64,000 nucleotides of DNA from Bacteroidota bacterium (GTDB taxonomy: Bacteria > Bacteroidota > Bacteroidia > Cytophagales > Spirosomataceae): assembly GCA_020161355.1 (NCBI GenBank), contig JAIUOF010000004.1, forward strand, positions 62,001 to 126,000, written 5' to 3'. Both the position numbers and the translations under genes were made by a program. This document shows positions 7,128-17,039 of the stretch, piece after piece (position 1 is the stretch's first letter; each line of letters opens with the position of its first letter). The notes beneath the pieces were generated by a model. The model worked only from the letters and a program-made list of their open reading frames with translations. It did no database searches and was not told where the DNA came from.

Positions 7128-8221
7128 AAAAAGCCTTGATTACCGGTGTAACCGGACAAGACGGTGCCTACCTGGCCCAGTTTTTACTAGACAAAGGATA
7201 TGAAGTTCATGGTATCAAAAGGAGAGCCTCACTTTTCAATACCGATAGAATTGACCACCTATATACTGATCCTCATGAAAGCAATGTAAGATTCAAACTA
7301 CATTACGGTGACTTAAGCGACTCTACCAATATCATAAGGATTATCCAGGAAGTGCAACCTGATGAGATTTTTAATTTGGGTGCCATGTCCCATGTAAAAG
7401 TGAGTTTTGATGAACCTGAATATACCGCCAATGTAGATGGAATAGGTACTTTGAGGATTCTAGAAGCCGTTAGACTATTGGGTCTTACCGAAAAATGCCG
7501 CATTTATCAGGCCTCTACTTCTGAGCTTTATGGTTTGGTGCAGGAGGTACCTCAATCCGAAAAAACGCCCTTTTATCCCAGATCACCCTATGCGGTTGCC
7601 AAACTTTATGGTTACTGGATCACTGTAAACTATCGTGAGGCTTACAATATGTATGCCTGCAATGGCATTTTGTTTAACCATGAATCACCGCTGAGAGGCG
7701 AAACTTTTGTGACTCGTAAAATCACCAGAGGCGTGTCGCAGATTGCCTTGGGTCAGGAGCAATGCCTTTACATGGGAAATATTGATGCCAAACGCGACTG
7801 GGGTCATGCCAAAGATTATGTAGAAGCCATGTGGCTGATACTTCAGCAAGACAAGCCCGAGGATTACGTGATTGCCACGGGAATCACTACAACAGTTCGT
7901 GATTTCATCATTATGGCCTTTAACGAGGTGGGTATTGAGATAGAATTTAAAGGATCGGCCGAAAACGAAGCCGCTTATGTGGTTAAGTGCAATAATCCTG
8001 AATATCAGATTCCGGCAGGACAAAAAGTATTGGCAATTGACCCGGTATATTACAGGCCGACAGAAGTTGAACTTTTGATTGGAGATCCTTCTAAGGCTCA
8101 GACCCAATTAAATTGGAAACCCAAATATGACTTGCCAGCCCTGGTAGAAGAAATGATGGACATGGACCTGAGATATTTTAAAGATAGACCCAAATTTAAT
8201 AAAGCCGGTTTGCCTGTTTGA
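7124..8221 (+). CDS. gmd: GDP-mannose 4,6-dehydratase
   Basis: 365 aa. Converts GDP-D-mannose to GDP-4-keto-6-deoxy-D-mannose, the precursor of GDP-L-fucose and related deoxy sugars. The extended-SDR fold is plain: TGVTGQDG at 7-14, catalytic T132, E134 and Y156-x3-K160 in STSELYG and [10 protein letters not shown], and [16 protein letters not shown] in the substrate domain. No GDP-fucose synthase (fcl) is next to it. It overlaps the SPOR gene before it by ATGA and the GNAT gene after it by one base (TGATG), so five genes form one coupled operon. Confidence 0.95.
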   Translation: MKKALITGVTGQDGAYLAQFLLDKGYEVHGIKRRASLFNTDRIDHLYTDPHESNVRFKLHYGDLSDSTNIIRIIQEVQPDEIFNLGAMSHVKVSFDEPEYTANVDGIGTLRILEAVRLLGLTEKCRIYQASTSELYGLVQEVPQSEKTPFYPRSPYAVAKLYGYWITVNYREAYNMYACNGILFNHESPLRGETFVTRKITRGVSQIALGQEQCLYMGNIDAKRDWGHAKDYVEAMWLILQQDKPEDYVIATGITTTVRDFIIMAFNEVGIEIEFKGSAENEAAYVVKCNNPEYQIPAGQKVLAIDPVYYRPTEVELLIGDPSKAQTQLNWKPKYDLPALVEEMMDMDLRYFKDRPKFNKAGLPV

Positions 8222-8658
8222 TGATCGAAATTGTTGAAATTGAAACCGGAGAGGCGTATGCGTTTTTGAAACAAATTCCGGAGTTTACTAACCCATTTAT
8301 TTCAGAATCAACATTTTATGATAGATTATCAAAAAAGAGATGTCTGTTGCTGGGGGCAAAGCTTGATGGTAAAGTGGTTGGCTGCAAAATAGGCTATGAA
8401 CTTAATGATAGCGAGTTTTATACCTGGATGGGAGGCGTATTGCCCGAATTTAGAAAACAAAAAATCGCTCGAAAGCTAGCTGATGCTCAGGAAAAATGGG
8501 TTTTGAAAATGGGATATAAAACCGTTAAACTCAAAACTCGGAATAAACACAAAAACATGCTGCTTTTTGCAATACAAGATGGTTTTGAAATCATTGGTTT
8601 TGAACCCAAATCTGAAATAACAGAAAATAGAGTAATATTAAAAAAAACACTGGTATGA
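8221..8658 (+). CDS. GNAT-family N-acetyltransferase
   Basis: 145 aa. GNAT fold seen from FYTWMGGVLPEFRKQKIARKLADAQEKWVLKMGYKTVKLKT, where V/L-P-E-x-R-x-x-x-I-A is the acetyl-CoA pyrophosphate loop in a slightly divergent form (RKQKIA in place of Q/RxxGxG/A), then NKHKNMLLFAIQDGFEIIGFE. Substrate unknown. Start at 8221 overlaps the gmd stop; its own stop overlaps the def start by ATGA. Being upstream of def, protein N-terminal or small-molecule acetylation are both possible. Confidence 0.8.
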   Translation: MIEIVEIETGEAYAFLKQIPEFTNPFISESTFYDRLSKKRCLLLGAKLDGKVVGCKIGYELNDSEFYTWMGGVLPEFRKQKIARKLADAQEKWVLKMGYKTVKLKTRNKHKNMLLFAIQDGFEIIGFEPKSEITENRVILKKTLV

Positions 8659-9227
8659 TAATGCCGATTGTGGCCTATGGGGCTCAGGTTTTAAGGAAAG
8701 TTTGTGAAAACATAGTGCCTGGACAAATAGATGTTAAAAAATTGTCTGAGGATATGTTTGAAACTATGTATGCCGCATCAGGGGTTGGTCTGGCAGGCCC
8801 TCAGGTAGGTCTCGCATTAAGAATATTTGTAGTAGATGGCGAGATTATGAACAGTGGAGCTGAAACCGAGGAAGACATTGACCAGACTTTGGTAGGATTC
8901 AAAAAGACATTTATCAATGCCAGGATTCTGGAAGAAACCGGCGAAAAATGGCCGTATGAAGAAGGATGTCTGAGCATTCCGGGAGTCAGGGCCGATGTTT
9001 ACCGACCCGAAAGCCTGACTATAAATTACATGGATACAGATTTTAAAGAATTTACCGAAACCTACACAGGTATGGCGGCCCGAATTATTCAGCATGAGTA
9101 TGACCATATTCAGGGTATCCTTTTTACCGATTATCTGGCTCCACTGAAAAAGCAAATGCTTAAGAAAAAACTTGGCAATATTCAGAAGGGAATCGTAGAT
9201 GCGGATTATAGAATGAAATTTGCCTGA
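8655..9227 (+). CDS. def: peptide deformylase
   Basis: 190 aa. Removes the N-formyl group from new polypeptides. All three family motifs are present: GVGLAGPQVG at 43-52, EEGCLSIPG with the metal cysteine, and IQHEYDHIQG with HExxH as QHEYDH. The length and an insert between motifs 1 and 2 (ETEEDIDQ region) are as in Bacteroidota enzymes. The start at 8655 fits the family start M-I-x-P-I-V-A-Y-G. Coupled to the GNAT gene by a 4-base overlap; the amidase gene follows after one base. Confidence 0.97.
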   Translation: MIMPIVAYGAQVLRKVCENIVPGQIDVKKLSEDMFETMYAASGVGLAGPQVGLALRIFVVDGEIMNSGAETEEDIDQTLVGFKKTFINARILEETGEKWPYEEGCLSIPGVRADVYRPESLTINYMDTDFKEFTETYTGMAARIIQHEYDHIQGILFTDYLAPLKKQMLKKKLGNIQKGIVDADYRMKFA

Positions 9228-9228
9228 T

Positions 9229-9996
9229 ATGCTACCTAATCTGAATGTAAGCCTCATTCAATCTGATATATATTGGAAAAATACCGATGCCAATCTTTCT
9301 CATTATGAGGAAACTCTGGAGAAAATACCCTCTGAAACTGACCTGGTAATATTTCCGGAAATGTTTAATACCGGTTTCAGTATGGAAGTGTCTGAACCCA
9401 TGAATTTTACCACCCACAAATGGATGAAAAACATGGCTTCAAAGCACCAAAGCTATATTCTTGGCTCATTAGCTGTAAAAGAAGGAGACCACAAATACAA
9501 TAGGGCACTTTTGATTAACCCCGAGGGGAAAACCTACAAATACGACAAAAAACACCTTTTTGGATACGGAAAAGAAACCGAAACTTTTACACCTGGTGAC
9601 GACAATGTGACCATCTACGAAAAAGGGTGGAAAATCAAACCTTTGATATGCTACGACCTGAGATTCCCTGTTTGGTGCCGGAATGTTTTTCCATATTATG
9701 ATGTACTGATTTTTGTGGCTTCTTGGCCAAAACAAAGGATAAATGCCTGGCGAAATTTGCTGATAGCCAGAGCAATTGAAAATCAATGCTTTGTGATCGG
9801 GGTAAACCGAATAGGTACCGATGGCAACGGACTGGAATATAACGGACAGAGTATGGTGGTTGATTTTCAGGGGGAAATAATAGCCGATGGTGGGGAAACC
9901 GAAAACATCATTTCGGCTCAACTCAATCACCAGGATCTTCAAAATTTCAGAAAAAAATTCCCTTTTCTAAATGACATGGACTCTTTCCATTTCTAA
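9229..9996 (+). CDS. nitrilase-superfamily amidase, omega-amidase (YafV)-like
   Basis: 255 aa of the carbon-nitrogen hydrolase superfamily. The catalytic triad is visible: E44 in FPEMFNTGF, K107/K108 in YDKKHLF and C141 in LICYDLRFPVW. The F-P-E-M-F and W-R-N-L-L-x-A-R-A-I-E-N motifs fit the omega-amidase branch (alpha-ketoglutaramate or alpha-ketosuccinamate hydrolysis), a metabolite-repair role. The ATG at 9229, one base past the def stop, is used. It ends six bases from the convergent ion channel gene, and no terminator is visible there. Confidence 0.85.
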   Translation: MLPNLNVSLIQSDIYWKNTDANLSHYEETLEKIPSETDLVIFPEMFNTGFSMEVSEPMNFTTHKWMKNMASKHQSYILGSLAVKEGDHKYNRALLINPEGKTYKYDKKHLFGYGKETETFTPGDDNVTIYEKGWKIKPLICYDLRFPVWCRNVFPYYDVLIFVASWPKQRINAWRNLLIARAIENQCFVIGVNRIGTDGNGLEYNGQSMVVDFQGEIIADGGETENIISAQLNHQDLQNFRKKFPFLNDMDSFHF

Positions 9997-10002
9997 AAAA
10001 AA

Positions 10003-10866
10003 TCAATGCTGGTGTTTATTCTTTTCGGCCAGGTAATATTCTGCCTGGCAGTAAGGGCATTTCACTTTTCCCTGCTCGTTTTTATAGCCTCTTATATGTT
10101 CATTAAATCCTGATGCAATAATACCCGCCGGCAAAGCAAAAAGAGAAATTCCGGAAATGGCTACCAGAGAACCCAGTATTTTCCCCGCAAGAGTCATAGG
10201 ATAAATATCGCCATAACCTACTGTTGTCATGGTGTTTACTCCCCACCAGAGTGAAGCAGGAATACTTGAAAAATTTTGTGGTTGCACCGGATGCTCCAGA
10301 AAGTACATCAACGAGCTTGAAAATAAAATCAGAAAAATGATAAATGAAAAAGCGAGAATCAGTTCCTCTCTTTTGCTGGTAAGTACATTTTTAATGATTC
10401 TGAATGCATGAAAATATTTGCTCATTCTGAACAATCTCAGGATTCGTAGCAGTCTCAGCATCCTTATCACACCAAAATCGGTAACAAAAGCAGAAAGGAA
10501 AAAAGGAGCAATAGCGAGCAGGTCAACTATACCCCAAAATGAAAATAAGAATTTTAATCTTCCCCAAAACTGATGAGAATAATGTCGTCCTTCGACACAA
10601 GACCACAGCCGAAGCAGATATTCCACTGAAAAAATGACGACAGAGAACACTTCAAAATCCCAAAAAATATGATGATACGTTTCTGATAAGCTTGGTATGG
10701 TGTTCAAAATTATGGCAATTGTATTTAGAAAAATCAATACAGAAAGTGAAATATTGACCACAAAGCTCAGTCCTTTTTTTTCGGTGTACCTGATATTGAG
10801 GGCACTCCAGATTCTCCTTCTGAAAGTGATTTTTGGGAATTCCGCATTTCTATTTTTCGAGTCCAT
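10003..10866 (-). CDS. voltage-gated potassium channel-like ion transporter
   Basis: 287 aa, Kv-type single-subunit architecture. Six membrane helices between about 35 and 255, an arginine-rich S4 (RMLRLLRILRLFRMSKYF at 135-152) and the potassium filter TTVGYGD at 214-220. The cytoplasmic tail is short and includes a CPYC pair (270-273) and a His-rich end, a possible small metal site but with only one CxxC. It would conduct K+ across the inner membrane as a tetramer. The start overlaps the last 17 bases of the upstream peptidase gene on the same strand, so they are probably translated from one mRNA. Confidence 0.9.
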   Translation of the reverse strand: MDSKNRNAEFPKITFRRRIWSALNIRYTEKKGLSFVVNISLSVLIFLNTIAIILNTIPSLSETYHHIFWDFEVFSVVIFSVEYLLRLWSCVEGRHYSHQFWGRLKFLFSFWGIVDLLAIAPFFLSAFVTDFGVIRMLRLLRILRLFRMSKYFHAFRIIKNVLTSKREELILAFSFIIFLILFSSSLMYFLEHPVQPQNFSSIPASLWWGVNTMTTVGYGDIYPMTLAGKILGSLVAISGISLFALPAGIIASGFNEHIRGYKNEQGKVKCPYCQAEYYLAEKNKHQH

Positions 10867-13615
10867 AATTTAAAGTCTTTTCGGTAGCTGGCACCCCTTT
10901 AATCATCCATTGGGGAGCTGCTTGCCCTTTCAGATAATAATCAAAAAACTGAGCCATCCTGATGGTCCAATCTTTACGGTTCTTTCTTTGGGTCAGACCA
11001 TGTTTTTCTCCATTGTAATTAATCATCCAAACGGGCTTACTGAGTCTTTTTAAGCCCATAAACATCTCGATACCCTGATACCAGGGCACGGCACCGTCAT
11101 CGTCGTTATGCATCATCAGGAGCGGGGTTTTTACTGAAGGTAAATAAAACAAAGGGCTGTTTTCGAGGTACTTCTGGCTATCTTCCCAAAGTGTAACTCC
11201 CAATCTGGACTGGGTTCTTTCGTATTGTGCCTGACGCGAAAGTCCGGTCTCCCATCTGATACCCCCATATGCACTGGTCATATTGGCCACAGGAGCACCG
11301 GCCTCGGCGGCGGCAAACAACGGCGTTTGGGTAATTATATAGGCTGTTTGATACCCCCCCCAACTATGTCCTTGAATACCTAGTTTTGTGCTATCAACAA
11401 ACCCCATTTCTATTACTTTTTTTACCCCGGGAATTATACAGTCCATAGCACTTTGACCCGGGTAGCCAATTTTATAAACAATATCAGGAACAAAAACAAA
11501 ATAGCCATTACTGGTATAATAGGAAAAATTAACGCTCGATCTTACAGGTTGTGGTACAATGTAGTTATGAATTTCGTCCGACATTTTTTCATAAAAATAG
11601 GTAATCATCGGATATTTTTTGGTAGGATCAAAATCAGCCGGACGGAACAACATACCCTGAAGGATTTTTCCGCTTTGCGACTGGTAATCAACCAGTTCCA
11701 CCCTACCCCAGTTAATACTTTCCTGTTGTGGGTTTGCCGTACTTATCTTTTGGATTTCCTTAAAGTCAGTCATTTGAGTGTGCTGAAGGTCAGGGAAAAC
11801 CTCAAAGCTCTCAACCGAAAAAATCAAGTCATCCGAGTTTCTCGCCTTCCATACTTTTTCCGAAAAATGCATATTATCCCAAATAAGCTCTGAAACTCCG
11901 GTACTATCTGCAGGGGTAAGTCTGGCATAGCCTGAGGCTTTGGTTTTATGATTGAACTGGTGTAAAAGTACCGGCATTTCTGGTTCAATTACCGAAGCTT
12001 TTTCATCTAAAATAATATATCTGTAAGTGATTCCTTTCTCTCTTCCTTTGGTGAGTCTCTTCAATTCTTTTGATTTTCCGAGGTTTGCTTCCCAAATATC
12101 AAACTTATCGTAAAGCCAAATTTTTTCCTGATCTTTCAAAAATCCGGCAACTCCGTAACTTCCGGGCTCATCGGGGTGATCATCATCAGCCACATCAGAG
12201 AAATCTTTACTTTCGGTAATTTTGTAGGTCTTTTGATTTTTTAAATGATAGCAAAACCAGGCGGTATCTTGCAGAGAAAAATACAAAACTGTTTTGCCAT
12301 CCGGAGACATTTTTAAATCACTAATCCTTTTGTTTTCTATTATCCTATTCTTTTTAGCGTTTTCAGTATCTACCAAAAATACATCTATCGGAGGGTTAAA
12401 AAACCAGTGTTGGTCGCCATGTGCATAAGGTGATACCAATAAGATATTTTCCTCATTTTTTTCTTTGGTGAAATACGGCACCATATATTCTTCTGCGGCT
12501 ATTTGGCTTATTTTTTGCGACTTAATATCATAAACAGCCAGATAGCTTGCCTTTTGATCTTTTGATAAATTGGCCAATTGTTGAGGCATATTTCGTTTAT
12601 CTTTCCAGTTCCAAACATCTACACTCACTACATCCTCTTCTATTCTGGTTGTATCTTTTACCAAATATCTCGGGAGTGTTCCCAGGAAAAGTCTTTGCCC
12701 ATTTTTTGAAAATTCAGGTTTAAAATCAGCACTTACGAACAGATTTCTTACCCCTGTCAATAAATTGGTGTCTGCTATTGTTTTAGGGTTTTCATTGATT
12801 TGCCATTGCAATAATTGGTAGTTCTTTACCAAAGCTTTTTGGATGGTATCAGGATCAAAAATTGCGGCAAACTGACTTCCTGATTCATCAGAAACCAAAT
12901 GTTTATAGGTACCTTTTTCTTTGTTAATCAGGTTATATTTTTGAGTTTCAGTTGAAAAAGAATATAAGCCAGATTTAAATGTGCTGTCTTTCCCGGTAGA
13001 ATAGAAAATCAGTGTTTTTGCTTCAGGATCAAAATTGTAGGCATTAACATAGGAAAACTTATGTAAAGTATTGTTTTTCAAGCTATAAATATTCAAAACT
13101 GACCCATTGATGTCAGATTCTTTTTTACTTTTTTTAGCTTTGGATGCCGAGTCGGTTTTGTTGACAGGGTTGTTCAGGAAAGCAACCCAATCGCTTGATT
13201 TTTCTGGGAAATTAAAACTTTTGATATTGCCAAATTTCACGGTTTCATGGGTATTGAGGTTGTGAAATCCCACGCTGTCTTTGGGCATATCATCCTTTTT
13301 TACTTTTCTGATTTTTGCCTCTTTAACTTCTTTTTTAAAAGGTGAAATTTTGAATGCCGCCCATTGCGAATCCTTGCTCAGCCAAAGGTCTGATGCACGA
13401 TCTATCGTATCGATGGCGTTGCCGCGTAAAGGATAAAATACCAACCGTGAATCACCATCCTGTGGTGTTAATATATATGCCGCCCATTGGCCATTGTCAC
13501 TTATTTTAGTCTCATTGATTGAGTTCCAGCCATCATAATCGTTATGGTTGAGAGGTCTTTTCTGAGCAAATATTAATTGTGTGAGAAGCAGACATAAAAA
13601 CAGTATTTTTTTCAT
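10850..13615 (-). CDS. exported S9-family (prolyl oligopeptidase-type) serine peptidase
   Basis: 921 aa. Signal peptide MKKILFLCLLLTQLIFAQ, then a long beta-propeller-like section (to about 650) and a C-terminal alpha/beta hydrolase domain. The nucleophile is in GIQGHSWGGYQTAY, the acid in MHNDDDGAVPW and the histidine in NGEKHGLTQ, which is the S9 order Ser-Asp-His. Likely periplasmic or outer-membrane-facing peptide degradation. The start at 13615 is set by the signal peptide; 26 upstream open codons look non-coding. The gene and the channel gene overlap by 17 bases. Confidence 0.9.
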   Translation of the reverse strand: MKKILFLCLLLTQLIFAQKRPLNHNDYDGWNSINETKISDNGQWAAYILTPQDGDSRLVFYPLRGNAIDTIDRASDLWLSKDSQWAAFKISPFKKEVKEAKIRKVKKDDMPKDSVGFHNLNTHETVKFGNIKSFNFPEKSSDWVAFLNNPVNKTDSASKAKKSKKESDINGSVLNIYSLKNNTLHKFSYVNAYNFDPEAKTLIFYSTGKDSTFKSGLYSFSTETQKYNLINKEKGTYKHLVSDESGSQFAAIFDPDTIQKALVKNYQLLQWQINENPKTIADTNLLTGVRNLFVSADFKPEFSKNGQRLFLGTLPRYLVKDTTRIEEDVVSVDVWNWKDKRNMPQQLANLSKDQKASYLAVYDIKSQKISQIAAEEYMVPYFTKEKNEENILLVSPYAHGDQHWFFNPPIDVFLVDTENAKKNRIIENKRISDLKMSPDGKTVLYFSLQDTAWFCYHLKNQKTYKITESKDFSDVADDDHPDEPGSYGVAGFLKDQEKIWLYDKFDIWEANLGKSKELKRLTKGREKGITYRYIILDEKASVIEPEMPVLLHQFNHKTKASGYARLTPADSTGVSELIWDNMHFSEKVWKARNSDDLIFSVESFEVFPDLQHTQMTDFKEIQKISTANPQQESINWGRVELVDYQSQSGKILQGMLFRPADFDPTKKYPMITYFYEKMSDEIHNYIVPQPVRSSVNFSYYTSNGYFVFVPDIVYKIGYPGQSAMDCIIPGVKKVIEMGFVDSTKLGIQGHSWGGYQTAYIITQTPLFAAAEAGAPVANMTSAYGGIRWETGLSRQAQYERTQSRLGVTLWEDSQKYLENSPLFYLPSVKTPLLMMHNDDDGAVPWYQGIEMFMGLKRLSKPVWMINYNGEKHGLTQRKNRKDWTIRMAQFFDYYLKGQAAPQWMIKGVPATEKTLNYGLEK

Positions 13616-13691
13616 GGTAGGTTTTCGAAAAGAGATATCTTTCTTGAATTTTTTAATTTTAAAGGTTGTCAAATTTAGCAAAAATAAATAC

Positions 13692-13727
13692 AAAATAAAA
13701 GGGAAGCATTTCTTTCAAAAGCTTCCC
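13692..13727 (-). terminator. intrinsic terminator after mraY
   Basis: GGGAAGC (13701-13707) pairs with GCTTCCC (13721-13727); reading the minus strand the stem is followed by TTTTATTTTG. It lies about 85 bases past the mraY stop and separates it from the S9 peptidase gene. Confidence 0.75.
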
Positions 13728-13810
13728 CTGTATTACTAATATAATTGGGTTATCCAAAACCTAGATTTGCTGTAAACTACTGAATAACAGCAATTTTAAG
13801 AACAAAAATA

Positions 13811-15004
13811 TTATTGCAATTTCAATATTACGAGAGTTACTACCGACAACACAATAGCCACAATCCAGAAACGCGTTACGATTTTTGCCTCATGATATCC
13901 TTTTTTCTGATAATGATGGTGTAATGGGGCCATTTTAAATAGTCTGTTTTCACGAGCGAATTCTATACCATTTTTTCTTTTTTGATATTTGAAATAGGCC
14001 ACCTGTAGAATAACTGAAATATTTTCGACGAGAAATATTCCACATAACAGCGGAATCATTAGTTCTTTTCTTAAAATCAAGGCCATAGTTGCGATTACAC
14101 TTCCCAACATGAGACTTCCCGTATCACCCATAAACACCTGAGCAGGGAAGGCATTGTACCATAGAAACCCAATACATGCCCCCAGAAAAGCAGCGGCAAA
14201 AATTACCATTTCGCCTGAATTGGGAATGAGCATGATATTAAGGTATTCGGCGAAAATTTTATTGCCGGACAAATAAGCAAAAATTGCAAGTGTAAGACCA
14301 ATTATTGCAGAAGTCCCAGCTGCCAATCCATCGATTCCGTCAGTAATATTGGCGGCATTGGAAACGGCGGTAATGATAAAAATACAGATAAAAACATAAG
14401 GCAGCCATCCCAAACTTGCCGGCAAATAACTTGAAAGTATATCATAATCAAGTAAGTTGTTTTTCAGAAAAGGCACTGTGGTAATAAGCGAATGCTTGTC
14501 AACATACTTTCCTCCACCCAGAAACTCCCTGACCACGACATGCTGATTATAATATAGTGTAAGGCCCACGATTAATCCCAGACCTATCTGCCCGATTACC
14601 TTAAAAATACCTTTTAACCCCTGCTTATCTTTTTTGAAAACTTTTATGTAGTCATCGGCAAACCCAATCATGGTGGTCCAGATAGTGGCGATAATGAGAA
14701 GTAAAATATAGACGTTATCGAGCCTTGCAAACAAAACAACCGGGATGAGCAATGACGCAATGATGATAAAACCGCCCATGGTAGGAGTACCTTTTTTCTC
14801 CAATTGGCCATGCAGCCCCAGATCTCTGATACTTTCACCTATCTGCAGTTTCTGAAGCTTATAAATGATGGGCTTCCCATAAATGGCGGCAATCATAAGT
14901 GACAAAATTGTCGCAGCAGACGCCCTGAAAGAGATGTATTTGAACACACCTGCTCCAGGAAAATCAAATACGTGATCAAGATAGTTGAAAAGATAATAAA
15001 GCAT
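13811..15004 (-). CDS. mraY: phospho-N-acetylmuramoyl-pentapeptide transferase MraY
   Basis: 397 aa, about ten membrane helices. Makes lipid I from UDP-MurNAc-pentapeptide and undecaprenyl phosphate on the cytoplasmic face. Family signatures: [21 protein letters not shown] with the Asp pair, [40 protein letters not shown] and [12 protein letters not shown] near the end. An insert after the DDYIKV helix is as in other Bacteroidota. The start at 15004 gives the usual MLYYLFNYL; 21 upstream codons are unlike the family. No mur, fts or ddl gene is adjacent, so it stands outside a division/cell-wall cluster. Confidence 0.95.
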   Translation of the reverse strand: MLYYLFNYLDHVFDFPGAGVFKYISFRASAATILSLMIAAIYGKPIIYKLQKLQIGESIRDLGLHGQLEKKGTPTMGGFIIIASLLIPVVLFARLDNVYILLLIIATIWTTMIGFADDYIKVFKKDKQGLKGIFKVIGQIGLGLIVGLTLYYNQHVVVREFLGGGKYVDKHSLITTVPFLKNNLLDYDILSSYLPASLGWLPYVFICIFIITAVSNAANITDGIDGLAAGTSAIIGLTLAIFAYLSGNKIFAEYLNIMLIPNSGEMVIFAAAFLGACIGFLWYNAFPAQVFMGDTGSLMLGSVIATMALILRKELMIPLLCGIFLVENISVILQVAYFKYQKRKNGIEFARENRLFKMAPLHHHYQKKGYHEAKIVTRFWIVAIVLSVVTLVILKLQ

Positions 15005-15033
15005 TGTTTTAGGGGTAATAATAGTCGTTGGTA

Positions 15034-15041
15034 CAAAGTTA
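15034..15041 (-). promoter_or_regulatory. mraY: candidate -7 element of mraY
   Basis: On the minus strand TAACTTTG matches TAnnTTTG 30 bases before the mraY ATG. A well-spaced -33 TTTG is not visible (TTTG at 15056-15059 is only 14 bases away). Confidence 0.4.
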
Positions 15042-15129
15042 ATTGAAATATTTGGCAAAAAATCCAATGAACTGAAGAATCGGAATTATTTAAATTTCAA
15101 TCTAAATTTTTTTGTACCAGCTGGTCATA

Positions 15130-15891
15130 TTATATCTCTTCTACAGAATTAACACCCAAAGCTTCAAAATAAACCTTCCAATAGTCGCTCACATTAGGGT
15201 TGTTTTCTTTAGTAGAGCTGGTAGGCTCAAAAGGCAAAACTATCTTAACGACGGAGCCAGCAAGATTGGCTCCTGTTTGTTTTCCTGCATCGGCTTTGGC
15301 CCACTCTTCGGCCTGGTCATGGCTTATCGGGGCCACTTTATGAAAATCCCGACCAGCTTTGATACTTTCAACCATATCAGAAAAATAAAATGCGAGCACA
15401 TTTTTTCCTCCATCAAGTGCTGTAGAAAGCAGTGGTACACTGGCAGTAATGTTGGTTTCGGCGTTGGAGGCCCCTGTGTTTTTTTCAAGCATCTTCTGAA
15501 GTGCGGCATCCAAAATCATTTTACGCTCACGGCCAATGCTCATCTGATATGAAGTATTTGCCGCCTCCAAATCAGTGGCATTTAGTCCTTCCGTGTTTTC
15601 TTTAGTTGTACGAGAGGTAACAGAAAGCACTTTAGCCTTAGATGTATTTTCATGAATATAATATACGTCAAGCCTGTCGCCTTCTTTTTGTATATAATTT
15701 TCAATCAAATCTTTCAATGCTGCCTGATACTTATTTCTAACAAAAGCATTGTCGGTATCCACACTTTGTGTTTTATCAAAAAAGACAAAAATATGATTGT
15801 TTTTTTCGGGTCTCTGTGCGGTTTGGGTATCCTTATTTCCGCAGGAAAAAGCGAAAAGCGAAAGTGCCAGGATGGCGACGAAGTTTTTCAT
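15130..15891 (-). CDS. lipoprotein of unknown function, vWA-like strand
   Basis: 253 aa. SPII signal MKNFVAILALSLFAFSC, lipidated cysteine at 17. The mature start HIFVFFDKTQSVD has an Asp-x-Thr/Ser-x-Ser-like turn at the end of a beta strand, as in von Willebrand A (MIDAS) domains, and NVLAFYFSDMVES later resembles the second acidic strand of such a fold. I do not recognise a named family, so the domain call is tentative. The gene is alone between mraY and menB with no clear operon partner. Confidence 0.7.
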   Translation of the reverse strand: MKNFVAILALSLFAFSCGNKDTQTAQRPEKNNHIFVFFDKTQSVDTDNAFVRNKYQAALKDLIENYIQKEGDRLDVYYIHENTSKAKVLSVTSRTTKENTEGLNATDLEAANTSYQMSIGRERKMILDAALQKMLEKNTGASNAETNITASVPLLSTALDGGKNVLAFYFSDMVESIKAGRDFHKVAPISHDQAEEWAKADAGKQTGANLAGSVVKIVLPFEPTSSTKENNPNVSDYWKVYFEALGVNSVEEI

Positions 15892-16068
15892 TTTAATTTA
15901 ACAGTAATAACATTTTCAGGTGTAAAAATACAGTGATTGTAGTGCAAAATGAAAAACGAAATGTGAATATAATTATTTTATTCCTTGAAAATTGTTTGTG
16001 AGGACACAAACTATGGAAGCAGACACAAATAATAGCAGAAAACCCAACTTGACAACAGACTCAAATTG

Positions 16069-16911
16069 TTAAGAATATCTCTCAAACTGATCCCAGTTGG
16101 GTGGGCGTTTTTCAAGAAAAGCATTGCGGCCTTCTTCCGCCTCAGCAGTCATATAACCCAGGCGGGTGGCCTCACCGGCAAAGATTTGCTGACCCACCAG
16201 GCCGTCATCAATAAGATTAAAAGCAAATTTGAGCATTCTGATAGCCATTGGGCTTTTCTGCAAAATCTCCTGAGCCCACTGATAGGCAGTATCTTCCAGC
16301 TCGGCATGGGGTACCACCGCATTGACCATTCCCATCTCAAAAGCTTCCTGAGCAGAGTAATTTCTACCCAAAAAGAAAATTTCTCTCGCACGCTTTTGCC
16401 CAACCTGGCGGGCTAAATATGCCGATCCATAACCTGCATCGTAACTGGCCACGTTGGCGTCGGTTTGCTTAAAAATCGCGTGTTCTTTACTCGCGAGGGA
16501 AAGATCGCACACTACATGAAGGCTATGCCCTCCCCCTACAGCCCAACCCGTAACAACTGCAATCACAGGTTTGGTCATGAATCGAATCTGCCGTTGGACC
16601 TCCAAAATATTGAGTCGATCACGACCGTCTTCTGCCCTGTAGCCTCCCTTTTGTCTTGCGTTTTGGTCGCCTCCGGAGCAAAATGCCCAACCACCATCTT
16701 TAGGAGAAGGCCCTTCCCCCGAAAGAAGCACGACTCCGATTTTAGAATCATGCGTAGCATCTTCGAAAGCATCGAGCAGCTCAAAAGTAGTTTTAGGCCT
16801 GAATGCATTCCTGATTTCAGGTCGGTTAAAAGCAATTCTTGCTACTCCGTTACATTTTTTATAAGTAATATCTTCGTAAACTTTGGCGGTTTCCCAGGCG
16901 ATAGTTGACAT
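16069..16911 (-). CDS. menB: 1,4-dihydroxy-2-naphthoyl-CoA synthase
   Basis: 280 aa. Crotonase-fold ring closure of o-succinylbenzoyl-CoA in menaquinone synthesis. MenB-specific features: FRPKTTFELLDAFEDA, GAFCSGGDQ as WAFCSGGDQNARQKGGY, VTGWAVGGGHSLHVVCDL (oxyanion glycines), FKQTDANVASYDAGYGSAYLARQVGQKRAREIFFLGR, and the C-terminal FLEKRPPNWDQF. Length is normal. Other men genes are not adjacent. TAGTTTTG (minus strand, 16928-16935) just upstream is a plausible -7 element. Confidence 0.97.
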   Translation of the reverse strand: MSTIAWETAKVYEDITYKKCNGVARIAFNRPEIRNAFRPKTTFELLDAFEDATHDSKIGVVLLSGEGPSPKDGGWAFCSGGDQNARQKGGYRAEDGRDRLNILEVQRQIRFMTKPVIAVVTGWAVGGGHSLHVVCDLSLASKEHAIFKQTDANVASYDAGYGSAYLARQVGQKRAREIFFLGRNYSAQEAFEMGMVNAVVPHAELEDTAYQWAQEILQKSPMAIRMLKFAFNLIDDGLVGQQIFAGEATRLGYMTAEAEEGRNAFLEKRPPNWDQFERYS

Positions 16912-16927
16912 TAGTTCGGTTTTTTTA

Positions 16928-16935
16928 CAAAACTA
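16928..16935 (-). promoter_or_regulatory. menB: candidate -7 element of menB
   Basis: TAGTTTTG on the minus strand, 17 bases before the menB ATG. No TTTG at the expected -33 distance was found, so this is a partial match. Confidence 0.35.
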
Positions 16936-17039
16936 AAATAAACCGGTAAGAATTTTAAATGAAACCCCTTAAATTGCGAGCCTAATAGAAAAATAACTTC
17001 CTCAATTAATTTTAGATAGTCTGTAATTTCTTCCATAGA

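Noticed and set aside
9469..9942. 157-codon minus-strand frame inside the nitrilase-type amidase gene
   Set aside because: Antisense to an intact catalytic-triad enzyme, no recognisable protein features.
11453..11893. 146-codon plus-strand frame inside the S9 peptidase gene
   Set aside because: Antisense shadow of a well-supported peptidase domain.
15112..15552. 146-codon plus-strand frame opposite the vWA-like lipoprotein
   Set aside because: The minus-strand gene has a lipoprotein signal; this frame has none and odd composition.
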